Positions 1 to 8,629 of a DNA stretch of 34,669 nt are shown one piece after another. This DNA comes from an uncultured Victivallis sp. (lineage in GTDB: Bacteria > Verrucomicrobiota > Lentisphaeria > Victivallales > Victivallaceae): positions 1-34,669 of the forward strand of contig CALXOA010000097.1 in the NCBI GenBank assembly GCA_944389895.1, in the 5' to 3' direction. How positions within the stretch are numbered: the stretch's first letter is position 1; the number at the start of each line of letters is the position of its first letter. Under the pieces are notes generated by a model that did no database searches, was not told where the DNA came from, and worked only from the letters and a program-made list of their open reading frames with translations. The translations under genes and the position numbers were made by a program.

Positions 1-477
1 GATCAGGAGCGGATCCTCACCGAAAGTCTCGCCGGCCCGCCCCCAGCGCAGGTCGCGTGTGATGCACAGAACCGGTGCGAAAGTCCAGGCGACGCCGGTG
101 TAACGCATTTCGGCGGCGGTGATGCGCCCCATTTCCCTGATGACTTCGACGTCCCAGCTCGACGAGATGCCGAGTTGAGTCGGGAAGATCGTGCTGCCCG
201 GCCAGAAGGAGTGCCCGTGGATCGCATCGACTCCGAGCAATACCGGAATGCCGAGCCGGGAGCTGCGGGCCAGTTCGATTGCGGGACGGCAGTCATTGCC
301 GAGAATCTGCAGAAAACTGCCGGGATGCTGCTCCTTGAAGAAGCGTTCGAGCTCGACACGCCCGTCAAGCTGGACCATCTGGCCGACTTTCTCCTCGAGC
401 GTCATGCGTTTGAGCAGATCTTCGACACGTGCCTCGATGGGCTGAGACGGGTCTTTGTACAACATGGATTCAGACAT
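1..477 (-). CDS. GH3 family beta-glycosidase, N-terminal part (runs off the window edge)
   Basis: Reading the minus strand from the ATG at 477 gives an open frame to base 1 without a stop. It begins MSESMLYKDP and contains the GH3 opening signature RVEDLLKRMTLEEKVGQMVQ, then GIPVLLGVDAIHGHSFWPG and a WTFAPVLCITRDLRWGRAGE stretch; these are the first strands of the GH3 (alpha/beta)8 barrel. GH3 enzymes release terminal beta-glucose or beta-xylose from oligosaccharides. The catalytic Asp lies further on and is outside the window. There is no signal peptide, so a cytoplasmic location is likely. A GGAGG at 487-491 sits 9 bases upstream of the start and fixes it. The gene follows hpt by 20 bases on the same strand, so the two are probably co-transcribed. 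Family assignment is firm; substrate is not known. Confidence 0.9.
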   Translation of the reverse strand, partial: MSESMLYKDPSQPIEARVEDLLKRMTLEEKVGQMVQLDGRVELERFFKEQHPGSFLQILGNDCRPAIELARSSRLGIPVLLGVDAIHGHSFWPGSTIFPTQLGISSSWDVEVIREMGRITAAEMRYTGVAWTFAPVLCITRDLRWGRAGETFGEDPLLI

Positions 478-497
478 ATGTATTTGCCTCCGTAATT

Positions 498-1004
498 TCA
501 ATTGAGTGCAGCGATATAGGGCAGGTTGCGATACTCTTCGTCGGCGTCGAGACCGTAGCCGACCAGATAACGGTCCGGAATTGTAAAACCGGTCCAGTCG
601 GCGTGGGCGAGTCCGTCGGGACGTTCGAGTTGCTTTTCGATCATGACTGCTGTCCGGACGCTAGCCGCTCCGCAATTGCGGAAATATTCCACGACGCATT
701 TGAGTGTGACGCCGGTATCAAGCACTTCATCGGCGATCAGGATATGTCTCCCGGCGGGAGAGAGTTTGAGGGTCGAACGAAAGTCGAGTTCACCGCTGCT
801 GCGGCAGTTGCGGTAACTGGCGACGCTGAGTGTGTCAATCCGGATCGGAAGATCGATTGCCCGCATCAGATCGGCCGCGAACGGGAGAGCTCCGTTCATC
901 AACGCGATCAGCGTCACGGGTTTGCCGGTGTATTCATCGCTGATTTCCCGCCCGAGCTGAGCAATTCGCCCGGCGATTTCATCCGCGCAGAAGAGCATTT
1001 CCAT
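498..1004 (-). CDS. hpt: Hypoxanthine phosphoribosyltransferase
   Basis: This 168-aa protein is a type I phosphoribosyltransferase that salvages hypoxanthine/guanine to IMP/GMP using PRPP in the cytoplasm. The PRPP-binding loop is at residues 88-101, ILIADEVLDTGVTL, where the acidic pair reads Asp-Glu and is followed by the conserved Asp-Thr-Gly. The first loop (LIALMNGALPFAADLMRAI, about 32-50), the SYRN region near 63 and the C-terminal IPDRYLVGYGLDADEEYRNLPYIA are all typical of HPRT. The length is slightly below the usual 175-185 aa but nothing essential is missing. A second Met at codon 3 could be the actual start. The gene probably shares a transcript with the downstream GH3 gene; a promoter is visible at 1051-1079. 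Confidence 0.93.
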   Translation of the reverse strand: MEMLFCADEIAGRIAQLGREISDEYTGKPVTLIALMNGALPFAADLMRAIDLPIRIDTLSVASYRNCRSSGELDFRSTLKLSPAGRHILIADEVLDTGVTLKCVVEYFRNCGAASVRTAVMIEKQLERPDGLAHADWTGFTIPDRYLVGYGLDADEEYRNLPYIAALN

Positions 1005-1050
1005 ACATTCAGATTTCCCGGTGGTGGATGGATCGTAGATTTGTCCATTA

Positions 1051-1079
1051 AATATAGTGCAAAATCACGTTTTTTACAA
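1051..1079 (-). promoter_or_regulatory. Sigma70-type promoter for hpt
   Basis: On the minus strand the -35 element TTGTAA (1074-1079) is separated by 17 bases from the -10 element TATATT (1051-1056). It points into hpt, with an expected transcript start near 1044 and a leader of about 40 bases. It lies back to back with the plus-strand promoter for the GH13 gene. The match was found by eye and not tested. Confidence 0.6.
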
Positions 1080-1080
1080 A

Positions 1081-1108
1081 TTGAATAATCGTCTCCCCGG
1101 GATAAATT
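1081..1108 (+). promoter_or_regulatory. Probable promoter for the GH13 gene
   Basis: TTGAAT (1081-1086), a 16-base spacer and TAAATT (1103-1108) point toward the gene starting at 1152. The -35 elements of this and the opposing hpt promoter are one base apart, so both promoters fire outward from the same 60-base region. The elements are weaker than those for hpt. Confidence 0.45.
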
Positions 1109-1151
1109 AAATGGTATGGTAACCTCGATAATCTTGAAGGAGTGATGTTCC

Positions 1152-2717
1152 ATGAGAAATCCAGCCTGGCTCAACGATGCTGTGTTCTATGAAATCTACC
1201 CCCAGTCGTTCCGCGACACCAACGGCGACGGGATCGGTGACCTGCCGGGGATCATCGAGAAGCTCGATTACATCAGAAGTCTGAACGTCAACGCGATCTG
1301 GTTGAATCCGTGCTTCGTCTCCCCGTTTCAGGATGCCGGTTACGATGTCGCCGATTTCTATCGGATTGCGCCGCGTTACGGCACCAACGACGATATGAAG
1401 CGTCTCTGTGAAGCGGCCCATGCGAAAGGCATCCGTGTGGTGCTCGACCTCGTGGCGGGGCATACCTCGGTGGAGCATCCCTGGTTCGTCGATTCGGCGA
1501 AGGGGCCGGGTACCGAACACTCCGAGTGGTTCGTCTGGACTGACGGCTGGGGTCAGAATACCGGAAATTACCGTTTCATCAGCGGAATCGCTCCGCGCGA
1601 CGGTTACTTCATGATCAACTTCTTCGCCTGCCAGCCGGCGTTGAATTACGGATTTCAGGAGCCCGATCCGAAGTTGCCGTGGCAGCTCCCGACCCGTCAT
1701 CCGGCGGCACTCCGGGTTCGCGAGGAGATGAAGAACGTCATGAAGTTCTGGCTTGATCTGGGGTGTGACGGTTTCCGGGTCGACATGGCGCCCAGTCTCG
1801 TGAAGGGGGATCCGAAGCGCGAGGGAATCAATGAGCTGTGGCACTACTATCGCGGCTGGCTCGATGAGAACTATCCGGAAGCGGTGCTGATCTCGGAGTG
1901 GTCGAATCCGCCGCAGGCGATCGACGCCGGTTTCCACATCGATTTCATGATTCACTTCGGCCAGGAGGGGTACACGGACCTTTTCCGGAGAGAGAACTCC
2001 TTCTTCGACGGTGATGGAGACGCCTCCCGTTTCATGCGCGAACTCACCGGAAATCTGGATTATATCGGCAAACGCGGTTTCGTCGCGGTGCCGACCGGCA
2101 ATCATGACATGGATCGCATCCGGTGCAACCGTTCGCTCGAGGAACAGAAGGTCGCGTATGCGTTTTTGCTGCTCCTGCCAGGAGTGCCTTTCCTCTATTA
2201 CGGCGATGAGATCGGCATGGCCAACGTGGCCGGACTCGGCAACGTCGAAGGTTCCTACTGCCGTTCACGTGCCCGGACGCCGATGCAGTGGGCGCCCGGT
2301 GAGAAGGCGGGGTTCTCCACGGCGGACCCGGCGAAGTTCTATCTGTCGCTCGACCCCGCCGCAGACCGGCCGGATGTGGAGTCTCAGGAGAGCGATCCGG
2401 ATTCGCTGCTCCATTTCACCAGGAAGCTGATCGCGTTGCGCCGGTCCGTACCGGAGCTGGGGCCGCAGGGGGAGTTCCGGGTGCTGTTCTGTGAGAAGAA
2501 CTCCTGCCCGGTCGTCTATGAGCGCCGGTTCGGAGATCGGCGCGCCGTGGTTGCGGTCAACCCGTCGAAACGGGTGGCACGGGCGGATTTTGCACTGCCC
2601 GGAGCCGACACCTTCAAGGCGGTATTGGCTTCTGCCGGCGTGACGCTTGCCGCGCAACCGGGAGCCGCGGTGCTCGAAATGGCACCGGGCAGCTATGCGG
2701 TGTGGTCCAACCGTTGA
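1152..2717 (+). CDS. GH13 alpha-glucosidase / alpha-amylase family enzyme
   Basis: This 521-aa protein is a complete GH13 enzyme of the oligo-1,6-glucosidase/alpha-glucosidase type, acting on alpha-linked gluco-oligosaccharides. It starts WLNDAVFYEIYPQSFRDTNG, the usual opening of that subgroup. The catalytic set is visible: nucleophile Asp211 in GFRVDMAPS, acid/base Glu249 in LISEWSN, and transition-state Asp319 in GNHDMDR. Conserved region I reads DLVAGHTS instead of the commoner DLVxNHTS. A beta-sandwich C domain follows from about residue 430. No signal peptide is seen, so it probably works on imported sugars in the cytoplasm. An AAGGAG lies about 10 bases before the ATG. It could also be a trehalose-synthase-like or sucrose-active enzyme; sequence alone does not decide. 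Confidence 0.92.
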   Translation: MRNPAWLNDAVFYEIYPQSFRDTNGDGIGDLPGIIEKLDYIRSLNVNAIWLNPCFVSPFQDAGYDVADFYRIAPRYGTNDDMKRLCEAAHAKGIRVVLDLVAGHTSVEHPWFVDSAKGPGTEHSEWFVWTDGWGQNTGNYRFISGIAPRDGYFMINFFACQPALNYGFQEPDPKLPWQLPTRHPAALRVREEMKNVMKFWLDLGCDGFRVDMAPSLVKGDPKREGINELWHYYRGWLDENYPEAVLISEWSNPPQAIDAGFHIDFMIHFGQEGYTDLFRRENSFFDGDGDASRFMRELTGNLDYIGKRGFVAVPTGNHDMDRIRCNRSLEEQKVAYAFLLLLPGVPFLYYGDEIGMANVAGLGNVEGSYCRSRARTPMQWAPGEKAGFSTADPAKFYLSLDPAADRPDVESQESDPDSLLHFTRKLIALRRSVPELGPQGEFRVLFCEKNSCPVVYERRFGDRRAVVAVNPSKRVARADFALPGADTFKAVLASAGVTLAAQPGAAVLEMAPGSYAVWSNR

Positions 2718-2752
2718 CCGGAGGCAGTGCGCTTTTTTTCATAACTCTGCGG

Positions 2753-2781
2753 TTGACAGAACGGGAGCGGGAATGTATGTT
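2753..2781 (+). promoter_or_regulatory. Strong sigma70 promoter for the sialidase-like gene, overlapping the upstream terminator
   Basis: A perfect TTGACA (2753-2758), 17-base spacer and TATGTT (2776-2781) predict a transcript start near 2788. The -10 element forms the loop of the hairpin terminator at 2761-2800 and the start site falls in its 3' arm, so termination of the GH13 transcript and initiation of the next transcript use the same bases. Confidence 0.7.
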
Positions 2782-2800
2782 TTCCCGTTCCCGTTTTTTT
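2761..2800 (+). terminator. Rho-independent terminator after the GH13 gene
   Basis: Arms 2762-2773 and 2782-2793 pair over 12 positions with a single G-U wobble; an 8-base loop lies between them and seven Ts follow directly (2794-2800). This is a textbook intrinsic terminator, 44 bases after the GH13 stop codon. Confidence 0.88.
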
Positions 2801-2825
2801 ATGACCTGATCTCCGGAGGCGATGT

Positions 2826-4559
2826 ATGGATATGTGTGACTGGCGGCTTCTTCAGAATGGAAATTCGATTCCGACCGTGGCCTACGCGGATCAGCCCTAC
2901 GTGGTGAAAACCGATGACGGCGCATGGCTCTGCTGTGTGACCACCGGGGAGGGGGATGAGGGGGAACCCGGTCAGCATGTCAGTACCTGCCGGAGCACGG
3001 ATTTCGGCCGGAGCTGGTCGGTTCCGGTGGCGGTGGAACCGCCCGGTTCGGTCGAAAACTCCTATGCGGTGCTGCTCAAGGTGCCTTCCGGCCGCATTTT
3101 CCTCTTTTACAATCACAACACCGACAATGTCCGGGAAATTGAATCGCACGACCGTTCGATGAAGATCTCCCGGGTGGACAGTCTCGGGCATTTTGTATTC
3201 AAATACAGTGACGACGGCGGGCGGAGCTGGAGCAGGGAAAGGTATGATATCCCGATCCGGCGTTTCGATTGCGATCTCGAGAATATCTACGGCGGGAAAC
3301 TCTGTTTCTTCTGGAACGTCGGCCGTCCCTTCTTCCACGGCGGGACCTGTTATGTCTCGTTGAACAAGGTCGGAGAGATGGGGAGGGGGTTCTTCCAGCG
3401 AAGCGAGGGGGCACTGCTGGCCAGCCCCGATCTCGCGACGGTCGCCGATCCGGCCGACGCGACGTGGGAGACGCTGCCGGAAGGAACCGTCGGATTACGG
3501 ACTCCCCCGGGCGGTGGAAAGGTCGCCGAGGAACACTGTTTTCTCGCTCTGAGCGACGGTTCCTTTCATGATGTCTACCGTTCGATCGACGGTTACCCGG
3601 TCGAAGCGTACAGCCGTGACGGCGGGCGTAGCTGGCCGGAAATCGCCTATATGCGGTGCGGTAACAACTCCCGGCCGGTCAAGCATCCGCGTGCGGCGAA
3701 CTTCGCCTGGAAATGTTCCAACGGCAGATATCTCTACTGGTTTCACAACCACGGCGGACATTTCCTGAAAGGGGAGTTCGATTACGCCTATGAAGATCGC
3801 AATCCGGTCTGGTTGCTGGCCGGCATCGAAGTCGATTCGCCGCGGGGGCGGGTGATCCGCTGGGGCGAACCGGAAATACTGCTTTATTCCGACGATCCGC
3901 TGATCCGGATCAGTTACCCGGATCTGATCGAGGATGGAGGCCGTTATTTTGTAACCGAAACCGAAAAACACGAAGCGCGTGTGCATGAGATTCCGGCCGG
4001 TTTCCTGGAGAAGATGTGGCGTGCCGTCGAAGGGAAAAGTGTTACGTGCAATGCGAAGGAATTGCAGTTCGGGGAGCGTTTCGAACCGCCATATCCCTGG
4101 AAGCGTGACTCTTCGCTGAACAACCGGGTCGGTTGTCCGGCGAGGGACGGTTACGCGATTGCGGTCGAGCTGCCGCCCGGCAGCGCACCGGGAGAGCTGT
4201 TCAACCATCGCGGCGCCGACGGGCGTGGCGAATCGCTGGAACTTACCCGTGACGGACGTTTCGTCTATACGCTCGACGACGGCACCTGCGAGTGTCGGAT
4301 GGCGTCCGAACCGGTTCCCCGCGTTGCACACGGCGGCCGGCTGGTGGTCAATGTCGACTGCGGACCGGCGATCGTCTGTTTCCTCTGGAACGGCTGCTTT
4401 CTCGACGGCGGAGAGGATCGGGAATTTGGATGGCGCCGGTTTGATCGGTTGCTCGTATCACGCATCAACCGCCTGAAACCACATTTCCGCGACGGGGTGC
4501 GGATCCGGTTTTTCGATCGCGCGGTGATGACTGCCGAGGCTCCGGCACTCTTTGAGTGA
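2826..4559 (+). CDS. Sialidase-like (BNR/Asp-box) six-bladed propeller protein
   Basis: This 577-aa protein carries three clear Asp-boxes of the S-x-D-x-G-x-x-W form: STDFGRSW (57-64), SDDGGRSW (128-135) and SRDGGRSW (263-270). They mark the beta-propeller fold of exo-sialidases (GH33 and relatives). Residues from about 395 onward form a second, beta-rich domain that resembles a concanavalin/LamG-like module. There is no signal peptide, so unlike mucin-attacking sialidases this one seems to be cytoplasmic. GGAGG at 2815-2819 sits 6 bases before the ATG and fixes the start. Lentisphaerota and Planctomycetes carry many such proteins whose substrates are unknown, so true sialidase activity is only a possibility. 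The gene has its own strong promoter and appears monocistronic. Confidence 0.8.
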   Translation: MDMCDWRLLQNGNSIPTVAYADQPYVVKTDDGAWLCCVTTGEGDEGEPGQHVSTCRSTDFGRSWSVPVAVEPPGSVENSYAVLLKVPSGRIFLFYNHNTDNVREIESHDRSMKISRVDSLGHFVFKYSDDGGRSWSRERYDIPIRRFDCDLENIYGGKLCFFWNVGRPFFHGGTCYVSLNKVGEMGRGFFQRSEGALLASPDLATVADPADATWETLPEGTVGLRTPPGGGKVAEEHCFLALSDGSFHDVYRSIDGYPVEAYSRDGGRSWPEIAYMRCGNNSRPVKHPRAANFAWKCSNGRYLYWFHNHGGHFLKGEFDYAYEDRNPVWLLAGIEVDSPRGRVIRWGEPEILLYSDDPLIRISYPDLIEDGGRYFVTETEKHEARVHEIPAGFLEKMWRAVEGKSVTCNAKELQFGERFEPPYPWKRDSSLNNRVGCPARDGYAIAVELPPGSAPGELFNHRGADGRGESLELTRDGRFVYTLDDGTCECRMASEPVPRVAHGGRLVVNVDCGPAIVCFLWNGCFLDGGEDREFGWRRFDRLLVSRINRLKPHFRDGVRIRFFDRAVMTAEAPALFE

Positions 4560-4575
4560 AGAGAAATAAAATACG

Positions 4576-4614
4576 GGGAAGTTCCGGCGCTCTTTTTCCC
4601 CGCCGGAACTTCCC
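4576..4614. terminator. Bidirectional hairpin between convergent genes
   Basis: A perfect 14-base inverted repeat (4576-4589 and 4601-4614) with an 11-base loop lies 16 bases after the sialidase-like gene stop and 42 bases after the convergent GH2 stop. On the plus strand no T run follows; on the minus strand the hairpin is followed by a moderately T-rich stretch, so termination would be better for the GH2 transcript. Confidence 0.65.
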
Positions 4615-4656
4615 TGCCGCATCCAGTCGAAACGAAGGCTCCCGTTCCGGCGTTGT

Positions 4657-7600
4657 TCATTCGAACCGCAGGTCGGCGATCTCCAGATTCATCGCTTCAC
4701 CGGGAACCCCGAGAAGCTGCGACGCCGTTTTGCGGAAGGAGATTTCCGGCCGCATATCCGAGAACGGGAATTTCCCCGCCGTGAAACGGAAGTCCGCCAG
4801 CGGGAAACGCAGTCGGATCCATTCTCCGCGGCTATCCTTCAACTCCAGATTCCGGGTGCGGACCGATAGCCATCTCGCTTCCGGCAGTTCCAGCGCGACA
4901 GTTCCGTTTCCGGTAACGCGGACCAGCATGGAGAGTACTTGCGATGTACGGTCATCCGGCCGGAGTTCCGGCGTGAACTTCATGATCGCCACCGGCTTGC
5001 TGGTGGCCTCATGTTTCGGAAACTGGATCCGCCAGCACCATGCGCCGGCCGGGGTTCCGGTCTTGATCTGACTGGCGTAAGGAGGCTTCCCGCTGGGTTC
5101 GGTCACCAGGGTCCATGCGATCTCTTTCGGTGTGGCCGAATTGAAGATTACCCGGGACTGTTCCGGCGCATGTTCCACCGTGACGGCGAGGAATTTCCCG
5201 TCGGAGTGAATGGCTGAGAGCGCGTGGTCGGGCAGCGGATTGTTCCAGTAACCGACCTGCATTCCGTCGGGAATCGAGTCTGAAACGACGGGTTGGAACT
5301 CAATCCGTGTCTCCCTGCCGTCCGCATAACGGACGCGGGCGGAAGATTTCCCCTGACTGATGCAATAGAGCGCCGCAATCCTGCCCTGCAGCGGAAGGTC
5401 GGTGAACGGGGTTTCGGCAACTTGAAACGGCAGTTTGCCGATTTTCTGCTCCCGGCTATTTCCGGGGGTCACGGTGCGGAGTGCCGAATCGATGGCGGCA
5501 AAGCAGTTGATCAGGCCGCTCTGCGGGATCGTTTTCGCATTGTGCAGGGGACATACTCCGGCCTGATATCCAAGCAGATTGGCCAGATAGTGCGAGGCTG
5601 CCGGATTCCTGCCCCACAACCCGAGGGCATCCATGGTCGAGATCATCAGCCGCCCCCTGCCGATGGCGGCTTCCGTCAGGACTGCGCCGATCCGGGAGTC
5701 TTTCAGCAGTCCGCCGCGAATCGCCAGTGCGGTTCGATCCAGCGGCGCGATCACGCCGGTGGTGACAAGCCCGGAAGGATTCTCCGCCCAGGTGTCGAAA
5801 TCCGCCGGACACATGGATTCGAAAGCCGGGTGGGCTGGTATCGCCAGGTCGACCAGACTGCCGTTCGATTCCATGCAGCGATACTCCGGGAAACCGGGAA
5901 TCGCACCGATCTCCGGCTCCAGTACCAGCAGCCGGCCGCCCCGTTCGACATAGCTTCTGAGTTGCGCGGCGTTGCCGGGGGAGACTTTCCCCGACGGCAG
6001 AATCGCGGCCTGATACTCCGGAAGTGTCGTGAAGTCGGTCAAGATCCGGTACGGAATACCGAGGAGATCAAGTCCTGCGCGGAGCGCTTTCACGTCTCCC
6101 GTATCGATGACTGCGACCGGCTTTGCGTTTTCATACGGCTTGACCGGTTTGTGAAAGGTGACTTCATAAAAGTTACGGGCCACGGCTTTTCCATCTTCGA
6201 GCACGGTGAGGTGCAGCATTCCGGTACCGGTCCGATCCGGAATGCGCAACGTGACAGGATGGAATGCTCGTCCCCCGTTGGGCAGCTCCTCCAGTTGCAG
6301 CGATCCCGCCGGAAACCGTTTGCCGTCGGCGGTTTCAAATTCCAGAGAAAGAAGCGGTGACTTGAGCTCCGAGGCGCGCTGGTTGAAGACGAATGCCTCC
6401 ACTTCCCGGGAGCCTCCGGCGTAGAATTGCAACGGCGCGATTCCGTCTTCGGCATTGAGACGGATTCCGGGGTAGATGTTCTGGTTCCAGATGGCGGCAC
6501 TCGCGATGGCCGGATCTGCGAACCACGGTGCGGCCCCGGCAATCCGGTCGTCCTGCCGGATCAGTCCGAGAATGCGCCGGCCGATCAGGTTCTGGAGGTA
6601 GATTCGCTGCTTTTTGGGATTGATTGCCGGCTCCACGCCGATGACCCCTGAATACCCGGCTGCTCCGGGTTGCGCAAAAGTATAGGGAAGCTGAACCAGT
6701 TTCAGGTACTCCTCGATATCTCCGGGGCGGAGTTCGATTCCTTTCTGGAATCCCCAGCCGCCGCCGACACATTCGGAGATGGTGATCGGTTTGTCGATCT
6801 TCCCGTTTTTGCCGTAGACTTTGGCGGCCTCGTCGTAGAGATGTTGGAAATCCCGGTTCCACAGAGTATAAGGCATGGTGATGCCGGTATAACTGTGGAA
6901 ATCGATCACATCGGTATCGAGTTTGATCTTCCCGTAGCCTTCGACGTTGCCGTTGGCGGCGGCGGCGCAGATCGGTCGTTTCTGGAGGTCAAGTCTGCGC
7001 ACCAGCGCGGTCTGCTTGTCCATCTGCCGCGGAACCGCGGGATCCCGATCCAGCTTGACCTCGTTCCCCAGAGTCCACATGACGACCGATGGGTGGTTGT
7101 GGTCGCGATAGAGGTAGATCTCCAATTCCGAGAGGTTGTTCTTTTCAAAATCTTTCTCCTCCACGTAGGTCAGGAAACAGGTCCCCCACTCCGAATTGAT
7201 CATCATTCCGGCTTCATCGGCAGCCTCCAGAAATTCAGGTACGATCGGCATGTGGGCCGTCCGCAGCATGTTGTAACCGGCCGCCTTGAATTGTTCGATG
7301 GTCTTGCGCGGATCACGCTGGTGGCCTGACGGACTCGGGTGCCCGCCGTAATGGACGGAGTGGGCGCTCTCGAAGAGCAGCTGGATCTTCTTCCCGTTGA
7401 GTTTGAAATCGGTGCCGGAAACTTCAAACGTCCGGAACCCGAAGCGGGAGGTGTGGACGGTTTTCAGATTTTTCCCGTCCCGGAGATAGAGCACCGCGTA
7501 GTAGAGGGCGGGGTGTTCCGGACTCCAGAGCTTCGGAGCTTCGACCTTCAGCGAAAACCGGCCTTCCCGGGCCTCTGTTGCTGGAAATTCACGTTGCGCT

Positions 7601-8418
7601 GCAACTTTGCCGTCGTCGGCGGAGATGACCGCGATACCGGGAGTCAACGGCTTTTCCGGACGATGGTTCAGCTGGTAGTCCAGAATGAGTTCCCCATGCA
7701 TATCCGCCTTCAGCGGCATCCGGGTCACATGAAGTTCCGGGAGCGTCACCAGACGCACCGACTGCCAGATGCCGCCCTTCAGAACGTGGCGCCCCCACGA
7801 GACGGCACCGTATGTGTAACGCCATTTCCCGTTGTGGTCGGAGAAGTCCGCGAGCACACGCAATGCGATGGTGTTCTGCCCGGGGTGGACGAGGTTCGTG
7901 ATGTCTGCCGTGTACGGGATGAAATAACCGTGGTGTCGCCCGGCCGGCTTTCCGTTCACGAAGAGCTGCGCTTCATAGCCGATTGCGTCGAACTCCAGCA
8001 GAATACGCTTCCCGGCCGGAACCTCCGGCAGTTCCAGCGTGCGGCGGTACCAGCCGGCGAAGCAGGGACCGCCTTCGAAGTTCGGGCGGATCCGGCGGGT
8101 CTTTCCATCCTGAAGATTCCGTACAGGCTGTTCTCCTTCGAACCAGTTGAGCGGAACCCGGATCTGGCGGAACTCCTCCGGCGGTGCTGTGAAAATCCGG
8201 GAGAGCTCCTCCGCGGTGATCTGCTGCGGGAAGGGGGTTTTCGAATCCGAGAGCCCCGAAAACTCCCATTGCCCGTCGAGCGATTGTTCCTGACGGAAAT
8301 CCGAGGGGCGGAAACTGCCCGCTTCCGGTACGGTCAACTCGGCCTCCGGAGAAATAGCCGGAGCGGAGATGGCGAGAAGCAGGGCCAGAAGTGCATGAAA
8401 TCTCTTTTTTGTCATCAT
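4657..8418 (-). CDS. Large secreted GH2 beta-galactosidase-like enzyme with GATase-like and jelly-roll C-terminal domains
   Basis: The protein is about 1253 aa. The ATG at 8418 is preferred over one seven codons earlier because GGAAG lies just before it and the remaining N-terminus is a clean signal peptide (KKRF, then a Leu/Ala-rich core ending near ISPEA). Counting from the earlier ATG, residues about 40-215 are the GH2 sugar-binding domain, 225-335 an Ig-like domain, and 340-640 the TIM barrel. The acid/base is Glu460 in WTLGNEV and the probable nucleophile is Glu556 in ITISECVGG, where most relatives have SEYG or similar. From about 770 a Rossmann-like segment (PVAVIDTG ... GGRLLVLEP) resembles the glutamine-amidotransferase-like domain of some beta-galactosidases. 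The last 130 residues look like a carbohydrate-binding jelly roll. It would remove beta-linked galactose, glucuronate or mannose outside the cytoplasm; the sugar is not determined. It is monocistronic. Confidence 0.88.
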   Translation of the reverse strand: MMTKKRFHALLALLLAISAPAISPEAELTVPEAGSFRPSDFRQEQSLDGQWEFSGLSDSKTPFPQQITAEELSRIFTAPPEEFRQIRVPLNWFEGEQPVRNLQDGKTRRIRPNFEGGPCFAGWYRRTLELPEVPAGKRILLEFDAIGYEAQLFVNGKPAGRHHGYFIPYTADITNLVHPGQNTIALRVLADFSDHNGKWRYTYGAVSWGRHVLKGGIWQSVRLVTLPELHVTRMPLKADMHGELILDYQLNHRPEKPLTPGIAVISADDGKVAAQREFPATEAREGRFSLKVEAPKLWSPEHPALYYAVLYLRDGKNLKTVHTSRFGFRTFEVSGTDFKLNGKKIQLLFESAHSVHYGGHPSPSGHQRDPRKTIEQFKAAGYNMLRTAHMPIVPEFLEAADEAGMMINSEWGTCFLTYVEEKDFEKNNLSELEIYLYRDHNHPSVVMWTLGNEVKLDRDPAVPRQMDKQTALVRRLDLQKRPICAAAANGNVEGYGKIKLDTDVIDFHSYTGITMPYTLWNRDFQHLYDEAAKVYGKNGKIDKPITISECVGGGWGFQKGIELRPGDIEEYLKLVQLPYTFAQPGAAGYSGVIGVEPAINPKKQRIYLQNLIGRRILGLIRQDDRIAGAAPWFADPAIASAAIWNQNIYPGIRLNAEDGIAPLQFYAGGSREVEAFVFNQRASELKSPLLSLEFETADGKRFPAGSLQLEELPNGGRAFHPVTLRIPDRTGTGMLHLTVLEDGKAVARNFYEVTFHKPVKPYENAKPVAVIDTGDVKALRAGLDLLGIPYRILTDFTTLPEYQAAILPSGKVSPGNAAQLRSYVERGGRLLVLEPEIGAIPGFPEYRCMESNGSLVDLAIPAHPAFESMCPADFDTWAENPSGLVTTGVIAPLDRTALAIRGGLLKDSRIGAVLTEAAIGRGRLMISTMDALGLWGRNPAASHYLANLLGYQAGVCPLHNAKTIPQSGLINCFAAIDSALRTVTPGNSREQKIGKLPFQVAETPFTDLPLQGRIAALYCISQGKSSARVRYADGRETRIEFQPVVSDSIPDGMQVGYWNNPLPDHALSAIHSDGKFLAVTVEHAPEQSRVIFNSATPKEIAWTLVTEPSGKPPYASQIKTGTPAGAWCWRIQFPKHEATSKPVAIMKFTPELRPDDRTSQVLSMLVRVTGNGTVALELPEARWLSVRTRNLELKDSRGEWIRLRFPLADFRFTAGKFPFSDMRPEISFRKTASQLLGVPGEAMNLEIADLRFE

Positions 8419-8462
8419 CTTTCTTCCACTGGTTGTCATTGGCTGTTTTGCTTTTCCGGTAT

Positions 8463-8468
8463 ATTATA
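8463..8468 (-). promoter_or_regulatory. -10 element of the GH2 gene promoter
   Basis: The minus strand has a perfect TATAAT here, about 45 bases upstream of the chosen GH2 start, in an AT-rich stretch that stands out from the surrounding sequence. No good -35 hexamer is found at 16-18 bases, so an activator may be needed. Confidence 0.5.
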
Positions 8469-8629
8469 CTTGATCAACCCGGAAAAGAAATAAAAGAACA
8501 CGACAAAAAATAATAATTTTACGACAGTTTGTCTGATGGATAGGGGGGCAGAATCTATACGGGAACCGAATATCCCGCGGGACTTCCGGTACGGGAGGGA
8601 GGAGGAGAGCGGGACGAGACAACCTGAAA

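Noticed and set aside
1107..2105. Open frame of 332 codons on the minus strand
   Set aside because: Antisense to the GH13 barrel, whose catalytic motifs are intact; it would also overlap the two promoters.
5293..6360. Open frame of 355 codons on the plus strand
   Set aside because: Antisense to the GH2 C-terminal domains, no family match, no start signals.
7339..8493. Open frame of 384 codons on the plus strand
   Set aside because: Antisense to the GH2 signal peptide and sugar-binding domain; no recognisable domain.
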